A stretch of 64,000 bases of DNA, from the NCBI GenBank assembly GCA_046329235.1, contig JAXLVA010000001.1, forward strand, positions 620,001 to 684,000. The letters run 5' to 3'. Both the position numbers and the translations under genes were made by a program. Within the stretch, counting starts at the first letter, position 1; each line of letters opens with the position of its first letter. The notes under the pieces were generated by a model. It searched no databases. It saw nothing but the letters and a program-made list of their open reading frames with translations, and was not told the DNA's origin. Shown here piece after piece: positions 45,458-53,921 of the stretch. Origin of the DNA: JALONH01 sp046329235 (GTDB taxonomy: Bacteria; Bacteroidota; Bacteroidia; Cytophagales; Cytophagaceae).

Positions 45458-47710
45458 ATGTTTTATTCTTTATTGAACCACACACGAACCATTGTATTTG
45501 CAGGATGTGCATTGTTGGCACATACAACCATGGCTCAAAAACAAACCAAAGAACAAATTGTTTCTGATTTGATTAAAAAAATGACCGTAGAAGAAAAGGT
45601 TGGACAGATGACCAACTTAACTCTTGCTGCCATTGCCGAGCCAAAAGACAATCCAATCAAATTGGATATGAATAAAGTTCGCGAGATGATCGTGAAGAAT
45701 AACATTGGGTCTATCCAAAATGTTATTTCGCATGCTTATACTATTGAAGAGTGGCATCAAATCATTAATACTTTGCAGAAGGTAACGCTAGAAGAAACTC
45801 GCATGAAGATTCCGTTTCTCTACTGTATCGATGCAGTACACGGAACTAATTTTACTATGGGTTCTACTTTGTTTCCGCATAATTTGGCATTAGCCGCTAC
45901 TCGTAATCCGGAATTGGTAAAACAATGCAATCAGATTACAGCGAAGGAGGTTCGTGCTTCCGGTATTCGATATAATTTTTCTCCGGTGTTAGATGTAGGG
46001 CGTCAACCATTATGGCCTCGTTTCCCTGAAACTTTTGGCGAAGATGTTTACTTAACAACTGTGATGGGTGTAGCCTCTATTCAAGGATTAGAAGGTACAA
46101 GTTTGCGAGATAACACGAGTGTAGCATCCTGTATGAAACACTTTGTAGGTTATTCTGCACCGGCAGTAGGTAAGGATAGAGCGCCGGCCTACATTCCAGA
46201 AATAATGTTAAGAGAATATTATTTGCCAAGTTTTAAAGCAGCAGTAGACGCAGGTTCTCATACCTTAATGGTGAACTCTGCAGATGTGAATGGTACACCG
46301 GTGCACGCCAGTAAGTTTTTATTAACGGATGTATTACGTGGCGAATTAAAATACAATGGTATCATCATATCTGATTGGATGGATATTCTAAAACTACATG
46401 AACGTCATCGCGTGGCTTCCTCACATAAAGAAGCGGTGTATTTGTCGGTCACAGCAGGGATAGATATGTGTATCGTTCCATTCGACTTAAGTTTCTATAA
46501 TGATTTAGTAGAATTGGTAAAAGAAGGTAGAATCTCTGAAGAGCGCATCAACGCATCTGTGCGTCGTATTTTAGATATGAAATATGATTTAGGTTTGTTT
46601 GAGACTCCTTACGTAGAAAAGAAAGTGGCGAAGAATTTTGGGTTACCCGAGTATAAACAAACGGCCCTACAAGCTGCTAGAGAAGCGGTAACTTTATTAA
46701 AGAACGAAAATAATATATTGCCTTTAAAGAAAGCTTCTAATTTTCTTGTGTATGGATCACAAGCAGAATCGATATCCGATTTGAATGGTGCTTGGTCCTA
46801 TACTTGGCAAGGGCAAGTAGCCGACTATTTTGCTAAAGACGAGAAAACGATTGCAGGAGCTATTCTTGCTAATGACGCACGAAACCATGTTACGTTCTTC
46901 GATGAAATAGAAGAGGTGAGAAAAAATCCTATACACCACCATCTGGATTATATTATAGTTTGTTTAGGTGAAAATGCTTATGCTGAAACACCGGGTAATA
47001 TCAAAGAATTAGATTTGCCATTACAGCAACAAAAAGATGTTCAAGAGTTAGTTGCTAAGTATCCTGGTGTGCCGGTTATTTATATTTTGGTAGAAGGTAG
47101 ACCTCGCGTCATTCGTGAGATTGAGCCTTTAGCGCAAGCGATATTGATGGCTTACTGGCCGGGTTCGCAAGGTGCACATGCGATTAGTGATATCTTATTT
47201 GGAGATTTTAATCCTTGCGGTAAACTACCTTTTACTTATCCAAGATATAGCGGAGAGTTATTGACCTATGATCATAAACCTTTGGATGTGGCAGTAGAGA
47301 TAGTTTATCCGGAGTATAATTACTTCTATTCCTTCGAACCACAGTGGGAGTTTGGTCACGGATTAAGTTACACCACCTTTGAATATAGTAACTTAAAAGT
47401 GAGTTCCTCGACGTTGACTGGAAACGATAAAATTACGGTAAGTGTGGACGTGAAGAATACCGGAGCTAAAGCAGGGAAGGAAGTAGTAGAATTATATTCT
47501 AGAGATGAATATGCATCGGTAGTCCCATCGGTGAAGCGCTTGCGTAAGTTTACCAAGATTGACCTAGCTCCCGGACAAACTCAGACGGTTACTTTTGAAT
47601 TATTAGCAAGTGATTTAGCTTTTGTAGGAACAGATATGAAGTGGATTACTGAACCCGGTGATTTCACTTTGATGATTAAAAATCTGCAAACGAAGATTTC
47701 ATATAAATGA
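45458..47710 (+). CDS. bglX: glycoside hydrolase family 3 beta-glucosidase
   Basis: A 750-aa exported GH3 enzyme with a signal peptide (MFYSLLNHTRTIVFAGCALLAHTTMAQ). The catalytic nucleophile is Asp306 in IIISDWMDI. The N-terminal TIM barrel includes YCIDAVHGTNFTMGSTLFPHN and YNFSPVLDVGRQPLWPRF; an alpha/beta sandwich follows (AREAVTLLKNENNILPLKK) and a C-terminal fibronectin-III-like domain (VSVDVKNTGAKAGKEVVELY). It resembles periplasmic BglX, releasing glucose from beta-glucosides. The acid/base residue is not assigned. It overlaps the following gene by four bases. Confidence 0.93.
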   Translation: MFYSLLNHTRTIVFAGCALLAHTTMAQKQTKEQIVSDLIKKMTVEEKVGQMTNLTLAAIAEPKDNPIKLDMNKVREMIVKNNIGSIQNVISHAYTIEEWHQIINTLQKVTLEETRMKIPFLYCIDAVHGTNFTMGSTLFPHNLALAATRNPELVKQCNQITAKEVRASGIRYNFSPVLDVGRQPLWPRFPETFGEDVYLTTVMGVASIQGLEGTSLRDNTSVASCMKHFVGYSAPAVGKDRAPAYIPEIMLREYYLPSFKAAVDAGSHTLMVNSADVNGTPVHASKFLLTDVLRGELKYNGIIISDWMDILKLHERHRVASSHKEAVYLSVTAGIDMCIVPFDLSFYNDLVELVKEGRISEERINASVRRILDMKYDLGLFETPYVEKKVAKNFGLPEYKQTALQAAREAVTLLKNENNILPLKKASNFLVYGSQAESISDLNGAWSYTWQGQVADYFAKDEKTIAGAILANDARNHVTFFDEIEEVRKNPIHHHLDYIIVCLGENAYAETPGNIKELDLPLQQQKDVQELVAKYPGVPVIYILVEGRPRVIREIEPLAQAILMAYWPGSQGAHAISDILFGDFNPCGKLPFTYPRYSGELLTYDHKPLDVAVEIVYPEYNYFYSFEPQWEFGHGLSYTTFEYSNLKVSSSTLTGNDKITVSVDVKNTGAKAGKEVVELYSRDEYASVVPSVKRLRKFTKIDLAPGQTQTVTFELLASDLAFVGTDMKWITEPGDFTLMIKNLQTKISYK

Positions 47711-48204
47711 AAATATTAATACAACTACTTCTTGTTATTTCCTTTTTAGGAATGCATGACAGGCTTTGTGCTCAAAATACAAAGCCTGCCAGGGAGGACT
47801 TACCCTATGGTACGCCTCCTCCTAAGAGAGTAGATATTAAACGACCTGAATTCGTTTTAGGGGATGAAACAAATGATTCCATTACGAAGTATCTGCAATC
47901 AAAATTAGTTTATCCTGAAGAAGCTTGTTTGAATAATATTACCGGGCGTATATACCTTCAATACAGAGTGGATACTACCGGAGCGATTAAAGATTGTAAG
48001 TTATTATTAAGAAAAGATAACGAGCAAGATCGAGAAGTTTTAGAAAAGTCAGTATTGGATATGTTCGTAGATATACCGGCTTATGCTACACCCGGATTAG
48101 TAGATAGGGTTCCGAGTAATATCTATTTTACCGTCATTGTTGATTTTTTATCTAATGACACATGTAAGGTTTCCGTTGTTAAATTGAGTCCTTATTCTTA
48201 CTAG
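47707..48204 (+). CDS. secreted TonB C-terminal-like protein
   Basis: A 165-aa exported protein (signal peptide MKILIQLLLVISFLGMHDRLCAQ). The region LQSKLVYPEEACLNNITGRIYLQYRVDTTGAIKDCKLL is the TonB/AgrM-like C-terminal fold common in Bacteroidota periplasmic proteins. There is no N-terminal anchor helix beyond the signal and no proline-rich spacer, so it is not a classical TonB energiser. It starts four bases inside the GH3 gene. The repeat A copy begins two bases after its stop. Confidence 0.8.
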   Translation: MKILIQLLLVISFLGMHDRLCAQNTKPAREDLPYGTPPPKRVDIKRPEFVLGDETNDSITKYLQSKLVYPEEACLNNITGRIYLQYRVDTTGAIKDCKLLLRKDNEQDREVLEKSVLDMFVDIPAYATPGLVDRVPSNIYFTVIVDFLSNDTCKVSVVKLSPYSY

Positions 48205-48206
48205 TA

Positions 48207-48289
48207 GGGCGCTCGGGCGGGCTATCCGCTACAATCTTTTGCTCGTGTCTCGCAAAAGGATTTACGCTACTATCCCTGGCGCGGGATAG
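48207..48289 (+). repeat. palindromic repeat type A, copy 2
   Basis: The same 83-bp unit as at 42066-42148, in the same orientation, about 78 of 83 positions identical by eye. It lies directly after the TonB-like gene and may also act as its transcription end. Confidence 0.88.
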
Positions 48290-48340
48290 TGATAGTTTTC
48301 ATAAATTTTTATTATTTTTAAATAAGCATCCTTATACCTC

Positions 48341-49333
48341 ATGAAAAAAGTATCTATCTATTTATGCTGTCTTCTGATTGTTGCTATACATTCTTGTAGC
48401 ACAGAAGTAAAACAAGAAGCTCGAAAAGAAACGCAACAAGTAACTGATCCGTTACCCTCTTGGAATAATACACCATTGAAGCAAGCTATCATTGCTTATG
48501 TGACAAACATAACCAATTTTTCAAGCAAGGACTTTATTCCGGTAGAAGACCGTATTGCTACCTTTGATAATGATGGTACACTTTGGTCAGAAAAACCCTT
48601 AGTACAAGAGTTGTATTGTTTTTATCGAGTAAATCAACTGTTGGCTCAGCATCCGGAATGGAAAAATAAGCAACCGTTTAAAGCTGTTGCGGAGAAAGAT
48701 AAGTCCTATTTCGAAAAAGGTGGAATGAAAGCTTTTGTAGATTTAGTATTGGCTACGCATACGGGTATTACACAAGATGAATTTGAAGCATCTGTCAAAG
48801 ATTTTTATGCTACCGTAAAATATCCCGGTGCTACAGGTGGTATTAAAACAGTAGCTTATCAACCTCAAAGAGAGTTGATGGATTATTTAAGAAGCAATGG
48901 ATTTAAAGTATATATCTGTACGGGAGGGACACTCGATTTTGTTCGTGGTATATCCATGGATTTGTATGGTGTACCAAGAGAACAAGTAATAGCTTCTTCC
49001 GTAGTTTATAAGTTTGATGATAGCTTGTTAATGCGCGAACCGGAATTAGACGTCTATAACGATAAAGAAATGAAGCCGGTATCCATTCACCGTGTGATAG
49101 GTAAGAAGCCCATCTTTGCTTGTGGTAATGAAGGCGGAGCAGGAGATATCGCTATGCTGAAGTATTCCCAATCCAACGATTATCCTAGTTTTCAATTAAT
49201 GGTGAATCACAATGATTCCATTCGTGAGTTCTACTACCAAGAAAAAGACAGCGCCTCTTTAAAAGCCGCTGCTCAATTCAACTGGAATGTTATTAGTATG
49301 AAAGATGATTGGAAAGTGGTTTACGTTAAATAA
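48341..49333 (+). CDS. HAD-superfamily lipoprotein phosphatase
   Basis: A 330-aa protein with MKKVSIYLCCLLIVAIHSC (lipobox Cys19), then a HAD hydrolase. Motif I is FDNDGTLW (nucleophile Asp76, with Asp78), motif II is in VYICTGGTLDFVRG, and motif III/IV is GNEGGAGDIAMLKY. It resembles phosphoserine phosphatase-like secreted HAD proteins. An exported HAD enzyme probably hydrolyses phosphate esters outside the cytoplasm. It stands alone after repeat A copy 2. Confidence 0.88.
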   Translation: MKKVSIYLCCLLIVAIHSCSTEVKQEARKETQQVTDPLPSWNNTPLKQAIIAYVTNITNFSSKDFIPVEDRIATFDNDGTLWSEKPLVQELYCFYRVNQLLAQHPEWKNKQPFKAVAEKDKSYFEKGGMKAFVDLVLATHTGITQDEFEASVKDFYATVKYPGATGGIKTVAYQPQRELMDYLRSNGFKVYICTGGTLDFVRGISMDLYGVPREQVIASSVVYKFDDSLLMREPELDVYNDKEMKPVSIHRVIGKKPIFACGNEGGAGDIAMLKYSQSNDYPSFQLMVNHNDSIREFYYQEKDSASLKAAAQFNWNVISMKDDWKVVYVK

Positions 49334-49355
49334 TGGTGAATGAGGGGCAACACTA

Positions 49356-49403
49356 GCGCGAGTTTGCAACTCGTGCTTATTAAATCCAACGGTTTGTAAC
49401 CGT
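49356..49403 (+). repeat. two adjacent short hairpins
   Basis: The first, GCGCGAGTTTGCAACTCGTGC, is a 9-bp stem with a 3-base loop (49356-49376, one A-C mismatch). The second, ACGGTTTGTAACCGT, is a 6-bp stem with a 3-base loop (49389-49403). No gene is nearby on either strand; they lead into repeat B. Confidence 0.65.
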
Positions 49404-49422
49404 ATTGAATAGAAATAGTGTT

Positions 49423-49505
49423 TCTCCTTTGTTGGCGTTCCTCACTTGTGTCCTAAACTCCACGGTACCCGTGGTTGTTCGCTTCACAAGAGCGCCGACC
49501 ACTAA
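49423..49505 (+). repeat. repeat type B, copy 1
   Basis: The region begins TCTCCTTTGTTGGCG, continues CCTCACTTGTGTCCTAAAC and ends near GCGCCGACCACTAAC, with an internal palindrome (CCACGGTACCCGTGG). A related copy stands at 51340-51432 in the same orientation. Confidence 0.6.
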
Positions 49506-49533
49506 CTGCAAATTTTTAGTATTCTAAATCGAA

Positions 49534-50139
49534 ATGAAGAAGTATATTATTATATCAATGGCTTTCATGTTAATAGTATCGCTGATATACTATAATTACT
49601 TTCATGTTCAGTATAATGAAATGTATAAAATTAAACAGGTTGAAGTTGATTTATACAGAACAGAACCAAAAGATGGATGTTTGCAATTGTACAAGATGAA
49701 AGATTATAAAGACATTGATACTTTAAATCATTATGTAGTTGGGCTTCGTTTTATACTAGATTATTATAGCCTTACTACTGAGAGTTATTGGGAAAATAAC
49801 AAAAGCCCTAGTGGTTATGTAGGGCATAATGATAGTATTGTTTTTATAGATATTTATTCTTTAAATGATAATAAGTTGGATTTGTCAAGAAATAGCAGTC
49901 GCTTATTTCATTCTCAGGAAATCGATCTAAGAAATGGTCATCCGTCTTCTGATGGTTGTTTAGTCGCTCAAAATTATAATTCTATGGCTGAAATAATATC
50001 ATATTATAATAAGAATAAACGGACTTATATCCTTAACCAAATGAAAAGTTTACACTTGTTTGGAATTAGTAAAAGTGATGTAATATCCATCAAACATTAC
50101 GGATTACATTGTATTTATGATACAAAAATGTGTGAATAA
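49534..50139 (+). CDS. unrecognised single-helix-anchored protein
   Basis: A 201-aa protein with one N-terminal helix (KKYIIISMAFMLIVSLIYYNYF) and a soluble domain (YKIKQVEVDLYRTEPKDGC, HSQEIDLRNGHPSSDGCLVAQ). No family recognised. Four Cys residues may form exported disulfides. The codon use is strongly AT-rich. It is first in a row of four small genes lying between the two repeat B copies. Confidence 0.6.
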   Translation: MKKYIIISMAFMLIVSLIYYNYFHVQYNEMYKIKQVEVDLYRTEPKDGCLQLYKMKDYKDIDTLNHYVVGLRFILDYYSLTTESYWENNKSPSGYVGHNDSIVFIDIYSLNDNKLDLSRNSSRLFHSQEIDLRNGHPSSDGCLVAQNYNSMAEIISYYNKNKRTYILNQMKSLHLFGISKSDVISIKHYGLHCIYDTKMCE

Positions 50140-50152
50140 AATATCTGTTCTA

Positions 50153-50614
50153 ATGAAAATAGTAATATTTAGAATTGTTATTCCAGTCTGTCTCATTTAC
50201 TTGTTGTATCTACTTTTACCATTAATGTATAGTGGTATTAAAATTAAATCTCATTGGAGTACCGGACCTGATTTTTTTCTATTTGAAAGTAGTATAAACG
50301 ACTTGAAGAATATGAGAGAGTGTTCTGAGGTTGTACCTAAAGATGTAAAACTCATGTATGATGGTCTTTTTACCAATGATAAAAGCTATCTGCCGTATAT
50401 GCCCGGTGAATTATTTACAGAACATATTATTTATGGTGAAATTATCGGGACTCAACCAGAATCTATAGGAAGTGAAAGTGTCTATTTAGTTGTTAAGTTT
50501 AAAAGGTTTATGCATCTGCCTATTTATTATACATTAATCATAATAATGTTCCTTTTAATGGGTATCGAGTTGCTATACTTGAAAAGTGTATTTTATACGT
50601 CACGTGTTAAGTAA
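50153..50614 (+). CDS. unrecognised two-helix membrane protein
   Basis: A 153-aa protein with helices at both ends (VIFRIVIPVCLIYLLYLLL and LPIYYTLIIIMFLLMGIELLY) and a soluble loop of about 85 residues. The ATG at 50153 directly precedes the first helix and is preferred to one at 50117, which overlaps the preceding gene. No family recognised. Confidence 0.55.
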   Translation: MKIVIFRIVIPVCLIYLLYLLLPLMYSGIKIKSHWSTGPDFFLFESSINDLKNMRECSEVVPKDVKLMYDGLFTNDKSYLPYMPGELFTEHIIYGEIIGTQPESIGSESVYLVVKFKRFMHLPIYYTLIIIMFLLMGIELLYLKSVFYTSRVK

Positions 50615-50625
50615 GAATAATACTT

Positions 50626-50772
50626 ATGTTTAAAAAGATAATCATAGGAATTGCATTGTTAATCATAGCTTTATTCGTTTTGAATATTATATATATGATT
50701 TTAACGGATGCTTTTTCTAAGGAATTTGCGAAAGGATATTTTGGAGAGAGATTGGGCAGATTTGTTAAATAA
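50626..50772 (+). CDS. short membrane peptide
   Basis: A 48-aa frame starting MFKKIIIGIALLIIALFVLN, one helix, then ILTDAFSKEFAKGYFGERLG. It lies 11 bases after the preceding gene and 20 before the next. Coding status rests on spacing and the Lys-helix-basic pattern only. Confidence 0.45.
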   Translation: MFKKIIIGIALLIIALFVLNIIYMILTDAFSKEFAKGYFGERLGRFVK

Positions 50773-50792
50773 TATAGAATTATAATGAAGAT

Positions 50793-51281
50793 ATGTATAG
50801 AGTAGCTTTTGTTTTATTTTTCTTAATTAATCATACAACCATACATGCATCTAATGTAGCCTATATCGTCATTAGTTATGAAAGTGTAACAGATAAGCCT
50901 TTTTATCCTATAGTATTATCCTCAAAAAGTGCTGATTCTTCTGTTATTTGTAAGATAAGTAAGTTTCGAGATAAGTATGAAATGAATAAAGTGTATCTGT
51001 GTAATATGGGCAGAAAAGAATTGAATCAAGTATCTCAACAGTTTAGAAAGAATTTACTTCTTTCTAGAAAAATAGGTAATAGATTTTATGGATGTTTTTC
51101 AATTAGTTACTATAATAAAGAAGGTCAATTGTTAAAACGTTTTTATACAACTACACTTGATAGTTCATTGTTATTATTCAGTAAAACTAAAGAATATATA
51201 GAGTCTTGTAGTTGTACTTCGTATACTATTGAGTATATCAATGATGTTATTTCAAGATTGAAAGAAGTCCACTCAAATTAA
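50793..51281 (+). CDS. unrecognised secreted protein
   Basis: A 162-aa protein with a signal peptide (MYRVAFVLFFLINHTTIHAS). The mature part contains CSCTSYTIEYINDVISRL near the C-terminus and a beta-rich middle. No known domain. Last gene of the four-gene group before repeat B copy 2. Confidence 0.55.
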   Translation: MYRVAFVLFFLINHTTIHASNVAYIVISYESVTDKPFYPIVLSSKSADSSVICKISKFRDKYEMNKVYLCNMGRKELNQVSQQFRKNLLLSRKIGNRFYGCFSISYYNKEGQLLKRFYTTTLDSSLLLFSKTKEYIESCSCTSYTIEYINDVISRLKEVHSN

Positions 51282-51339
51282 GTGCTGTTTGTATTATGAG
51301 ATTAGTATTTTTATTATCCGTCTCACTACTCGTATTTTT

Positions 51340-51432
51340 TCTCCGTTGTTGGCAGCTATCCTCTATTCCTCACTTATGTCCTAAACACTACAGCTTCCGC
51401 TGTTGTGTCATCGACCAACAGCCCCGACCACC
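51340..51432 (+). repeat. repeat type B, copy 2
   Basis: It matches copy 1 in TCTCC-TTGTTGGC, CCTCACTT-TGTCCTAAAC, CTACAG or CCACGG and the final CGACCA stretches. The internal palindrome differs (ACAGC-TTCC-GCTGT). No gene is seen between 51282 and 51584; the interval holds this repeat and repeat A copy 3. Confidence 0.58.
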
Positions 51433-51439
51433 CACAAAA

Positions 51440-51537
51440 CTCGCGTGAGGGATAGTATCGGTCCCGATAGTTATCGGGATGCGAGGTACGAGCAAAAGAT
51501 TGCAGCGGATAGCCCGACCCCGAGCCTTTATCAAATG
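51440..51537 (-). repeat. repeat type A, copy 3 (inverted, with internal palindrome)
   Basis: On the minus strand it reads GTCGGGCTATCCGCTGCAATC, like the other A copies, and TTTTGCTCGTACCTCGCA. The inner arm is replaced by a perfect palindrome TCCCGATA-GT-TATCGGGA (51462-51479). Confidence 0.75.
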
Positions 51538-51584
51538 AAATGAGTATGCATGTATTGCGAGGGGGCACGCCCATCTAAAATTTC

Positions 51585-52958
51585 TTACTTTCCGATACAG
51601 AACTTACTAAAGATATTATCCAGTAAATCTTCCGTGTTGATTTCTCCGGTGATCTCACCTAAGTGGAATAAAGCTTGGCGGATGTGTTGTGCTAATAAGT
51701 CGCCCGGTATCTTGGCTTGCATGCCTTCTAAGACTTGCTCTAAGGACTCTCTGGTATTACGTAAGCTTTCGTAATGACGTAAGTTACTCACTAAGGTGTC
51801 GTTGTTGCGTAAGGACTCGTAATTGATGGTTTCTAAAAGTCGTTCTTTCAACTCTTCAATGCCGTTATCCTTTTTCGCAGAGATATAAATGATACCGTCG
51901 AAGTTGTTGAACTTCTCCAGTTTTACTTCTTCAAACGTATCTACTTTATTTCCTACAATTAAGTAAGGAATTTTCAATCCTTGTAACTCTTCTAAATCAC
52001 GAATCAATTCTTTTTCAGAAGTGGTGTTTACATCGAATAGATAAATAATCAAAGCCGCTTGGCTCATCTTCTCGCGCGTGCGTTGCACACCTATCGCTTC
52101 AATTTTATCTACTGTTTCACGTAAACCTGCCGTATCAATAAAGCGGAAGGTAACACCTTCTACGGTTAACTCATCTTCAATGAAATCGCGTGTAGTACCG
52201 GGAATCTCGGACACAATTGCTTTCTCTTCGTGTAAAAGTGTATTTAATAAAGTGGATTTACCTGCGTTGGGTTTCCCTACAATCACGGTAGGAACTCCGT
52301 TTTTCAATACATTCCCTAAAGCAAAGGATTGCACTAAACGATCAATCACTCGTTTGATTTCGTTAATCAATTGTCGCAGCTGACTTCTATCTGCAAACTC
52401 TACATCTTCTTCACTGAAGTCGAGTTCCAATTCTACTAAAGAAGCAAAGTGAATGAGTTGCTCGCGTAGGTTTTTTATCTCTTGAGAGAAACCTCCACGC
52501 ATTTGTTGCAAAGCAATTTGATGCGCTGCATGTGAATCCGAAGCAATCAAATCGGCTACGGCTTCTGCCTGTGCTAAGTCGAAGCGTCCGTTAAGGAAGG
52601 CACGTTGAGTAAACTCACCGGGCTTAGCCGAACGAGCTCCTTTGCGTATTAATAATTGAGAGATTTCTTTGATAATGTAAGGAGAACCATGACAAGCAAT
52701 CTCCACTACATCTTCTTTAGTGAATGATTTAGGTCCTTTGAATAAAGTCACCACTACTTCATCTAACACACGTGTGCCGTCCACGATATTGCCTACATAA
52801 GCCCGGTGAGAGGGAGAGGTGGTTAATTTTTTGCCATCAAATACCGATTCGGTAATGGAAATAGCTTGAGGACCGCTTAAACGTAACACAGCAATAGCGC
52901 CAACTCCGGGAGCGGTAGCTAAAGCAACAATGGTATCTGTTGAAAGAAGGGTGGACAC
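51585..52958 (-). CDS. mnmE: tRNA modification GTPase MnmE (TrmE)
   Basis: A 457-aa GTPase that with MnmG installs the carboxymethylaminomethyl group at wobble U34 of tRNAs. The N-terminal folate-binding domain contains LRLSGPQAI, and the helical domain contains FTQRAFLNGRFDLAQAEAVADLI. The G domain has Walker A GKPNAGKST (about 227-235), DTAGLRET and NKVD. The essential C-terminal FCIGK ends the protein. It shares one base with the next gene. Confidence 0.97.
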   Translation of the reverse strand: MSTLLSTDTIVALATAPGVGAIAVLRLSGPQAISITESVFDGKKLTTSPSHRAYVGNIVDGTRVLDEVVVTLFKGPKSFTKEDVVEIACHGSPYIIKEISQLLIRKGARSAKPGEFTQRAFLNGRFDLAQAEAVADLIASDSHAAHQIALQQMRGGFSQEIKNLREQLIHFASLVELELDFSEEDVEFADRSQLRQLINEIKRVIDRLVQSFALGNVLKNGVPTVIVGKPNAGKSTLLNTLLHEEKAIVSEIPGTTRDFIEDELTVEGVTFRFIDTAGLRETVDKIEAIGVQRTREKMSQAALIIYLFDVNTTSEKELIRDLEELQGLKIPYLIVGNKVDTFEEVKLEKFNNFDGIIYISAKKDNGIEELKERLLETINYESLRNNDTLVSNLRHYESLRNTRESLEQVLEGMQAKIPGDLLAQHIRQALFHLGEITGEINTEDLLDNIFSKFCIGK

Positions 52959-53491
52959 TATTGTATTGTTTCTGTAAACGAATTAGAAAAGTCTTCCCAA
53001 GAAGTAGTTTTATAATGTCCGTCGCCGATGAATTTAATCACTTTGTTAAACTGATTTGGCTCCATATAACCAGGTAATGGTTGTAATAAGCGTTCATCTG
53101 CTTCTAAATAGACAGTAGTAGGATAAGAACTTACTTTAAACTCTTGCGCACAAAGTTGAGCATAGGTCATACGTTTGCCTTTGTAGGTAGTAGAATCTTT
53201 GCTTTCTGCATCAATTTTTACCGGATAGAATTTCTTATTTAAGTAGTCAGCAATCTTAGGATGACTGAAGGTAGTTTTATCCATTTGCTTGCACCATCCA
53301 CACCAGGAAGTGTAAGTGTCAACGAATATAGGTCTAGGAGATTTTTTGGCAGCGGCAGCAGCTTGTTCGTAGGTCATCCATTTCACCGTAGCAGGTTGTG
53401 AATCTTCTACTTTAGTTGAGATAAAAAAGGAGCCTAAAGCTACTACTAATGCACCAAGTGCCATAATCTGTATGAATCGTTTCATTTTCAT
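52958..53491 (-). CDS. secreted thioredoxin-like protein
   Basis: A 177-aa protein with an N-terminal membrane/signal helix (FIQIMALGALVVALGSFFI) and a thioredoxin fold. The active site is WCGWC, with Cys64 and Cys67, then YPTTVYLEADER carrying the cis-Pro. It is related to DsbD-gamma/TlpA-like proteins that reduce or oxidise envelope thiols. No partner gene is beside it except mnmE, with which it shares one base. Confidence 0.87.
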   Translation of the reverse strand: MKMKRFIQIMALGALVVALGSFFISTKVEDSQPATVKWMTYEQAAAAAKKSPRPIFVDTYTSWCGWCKQMDKTTFSHPKIADYLNKKFYPVKIDAESKDSTTYKGKRMTYAQLCAQEFKVSSYPTTVYLEADERLLQPLPGYMEPNQFNKVIKFIGDGHYKTTSWEDFSNSFTETIQ

Positions 53492-53711
53492 ACTATGAAG
53501 ATAATAAAAAGGGGGGAAAGTTTAAAGTTAAACGTTTAAAGATTTGTAGGTCAGTTGATTTGGTGGAGGTGAGGTAGTAAATAAATCGGAGGTAATTGGT
53601 AGCCCAAGGTTTTAATCGTGGGGTTTAGAATGATGAATTTTTAGATGTTAGGCGAGTTTGGAATACAATAAAACATGTTGATTTTAAGCTATTTTTTTAC
53701 TATATTTATAT

Positions 53712-53921
53712 ATGGCTTTATTCAAACTAGATCGTACGGTGGCAACCATTTCTAATGGCCATTCCAATGAACGTACAGACGTTTCTTATTGGAAAAGTTT
53801 ACCTATTGAAAAAGTTTTAGAAGCGATACAATTTTTAAGAGTCCAATATCATCCAGACTTAAATGATTCTTCAACCCGACTTCAAAGAGTTTATAGAATT
53901 ACTAAACTCGAAAAAAGTTAA
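53712..53921 (+). CDS. small protein paired with nucleotidyltransferase (possible antitoxin)
   Basis: A 69-aa protein beginning MALFKLDRTVATISNGHSNE and containing TDVSYWKSLPIEKVLEAIQFL. Small proteins of this shape recur directly before nucleotidyltransferases in Bacteroidota. It overlaps the next start by 59 bases in another frame. A TTG (53678) and TATATTTA (53701) spaced by 20 bases could be the promoter, though the start would then nearly be leaderless. An antitoxin role is plausible, not shown. Confidence 0.6.
   Translation: MALFKLDRTVATISNGHSNERTDVSYWKSLPIEKVLEAIQFLRVQYHPDLNDSSTRLQRVYRITKLEKS

Noticed and set aside
53647..53653. GTTAGGC, identical to the attC-like core, upstream of the small-protein/nucleotidyltransferase pair
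   Set aside because: No matching RYYYAAC arm or long palindrome within about 150 bases; one heptamer is expected by chance.
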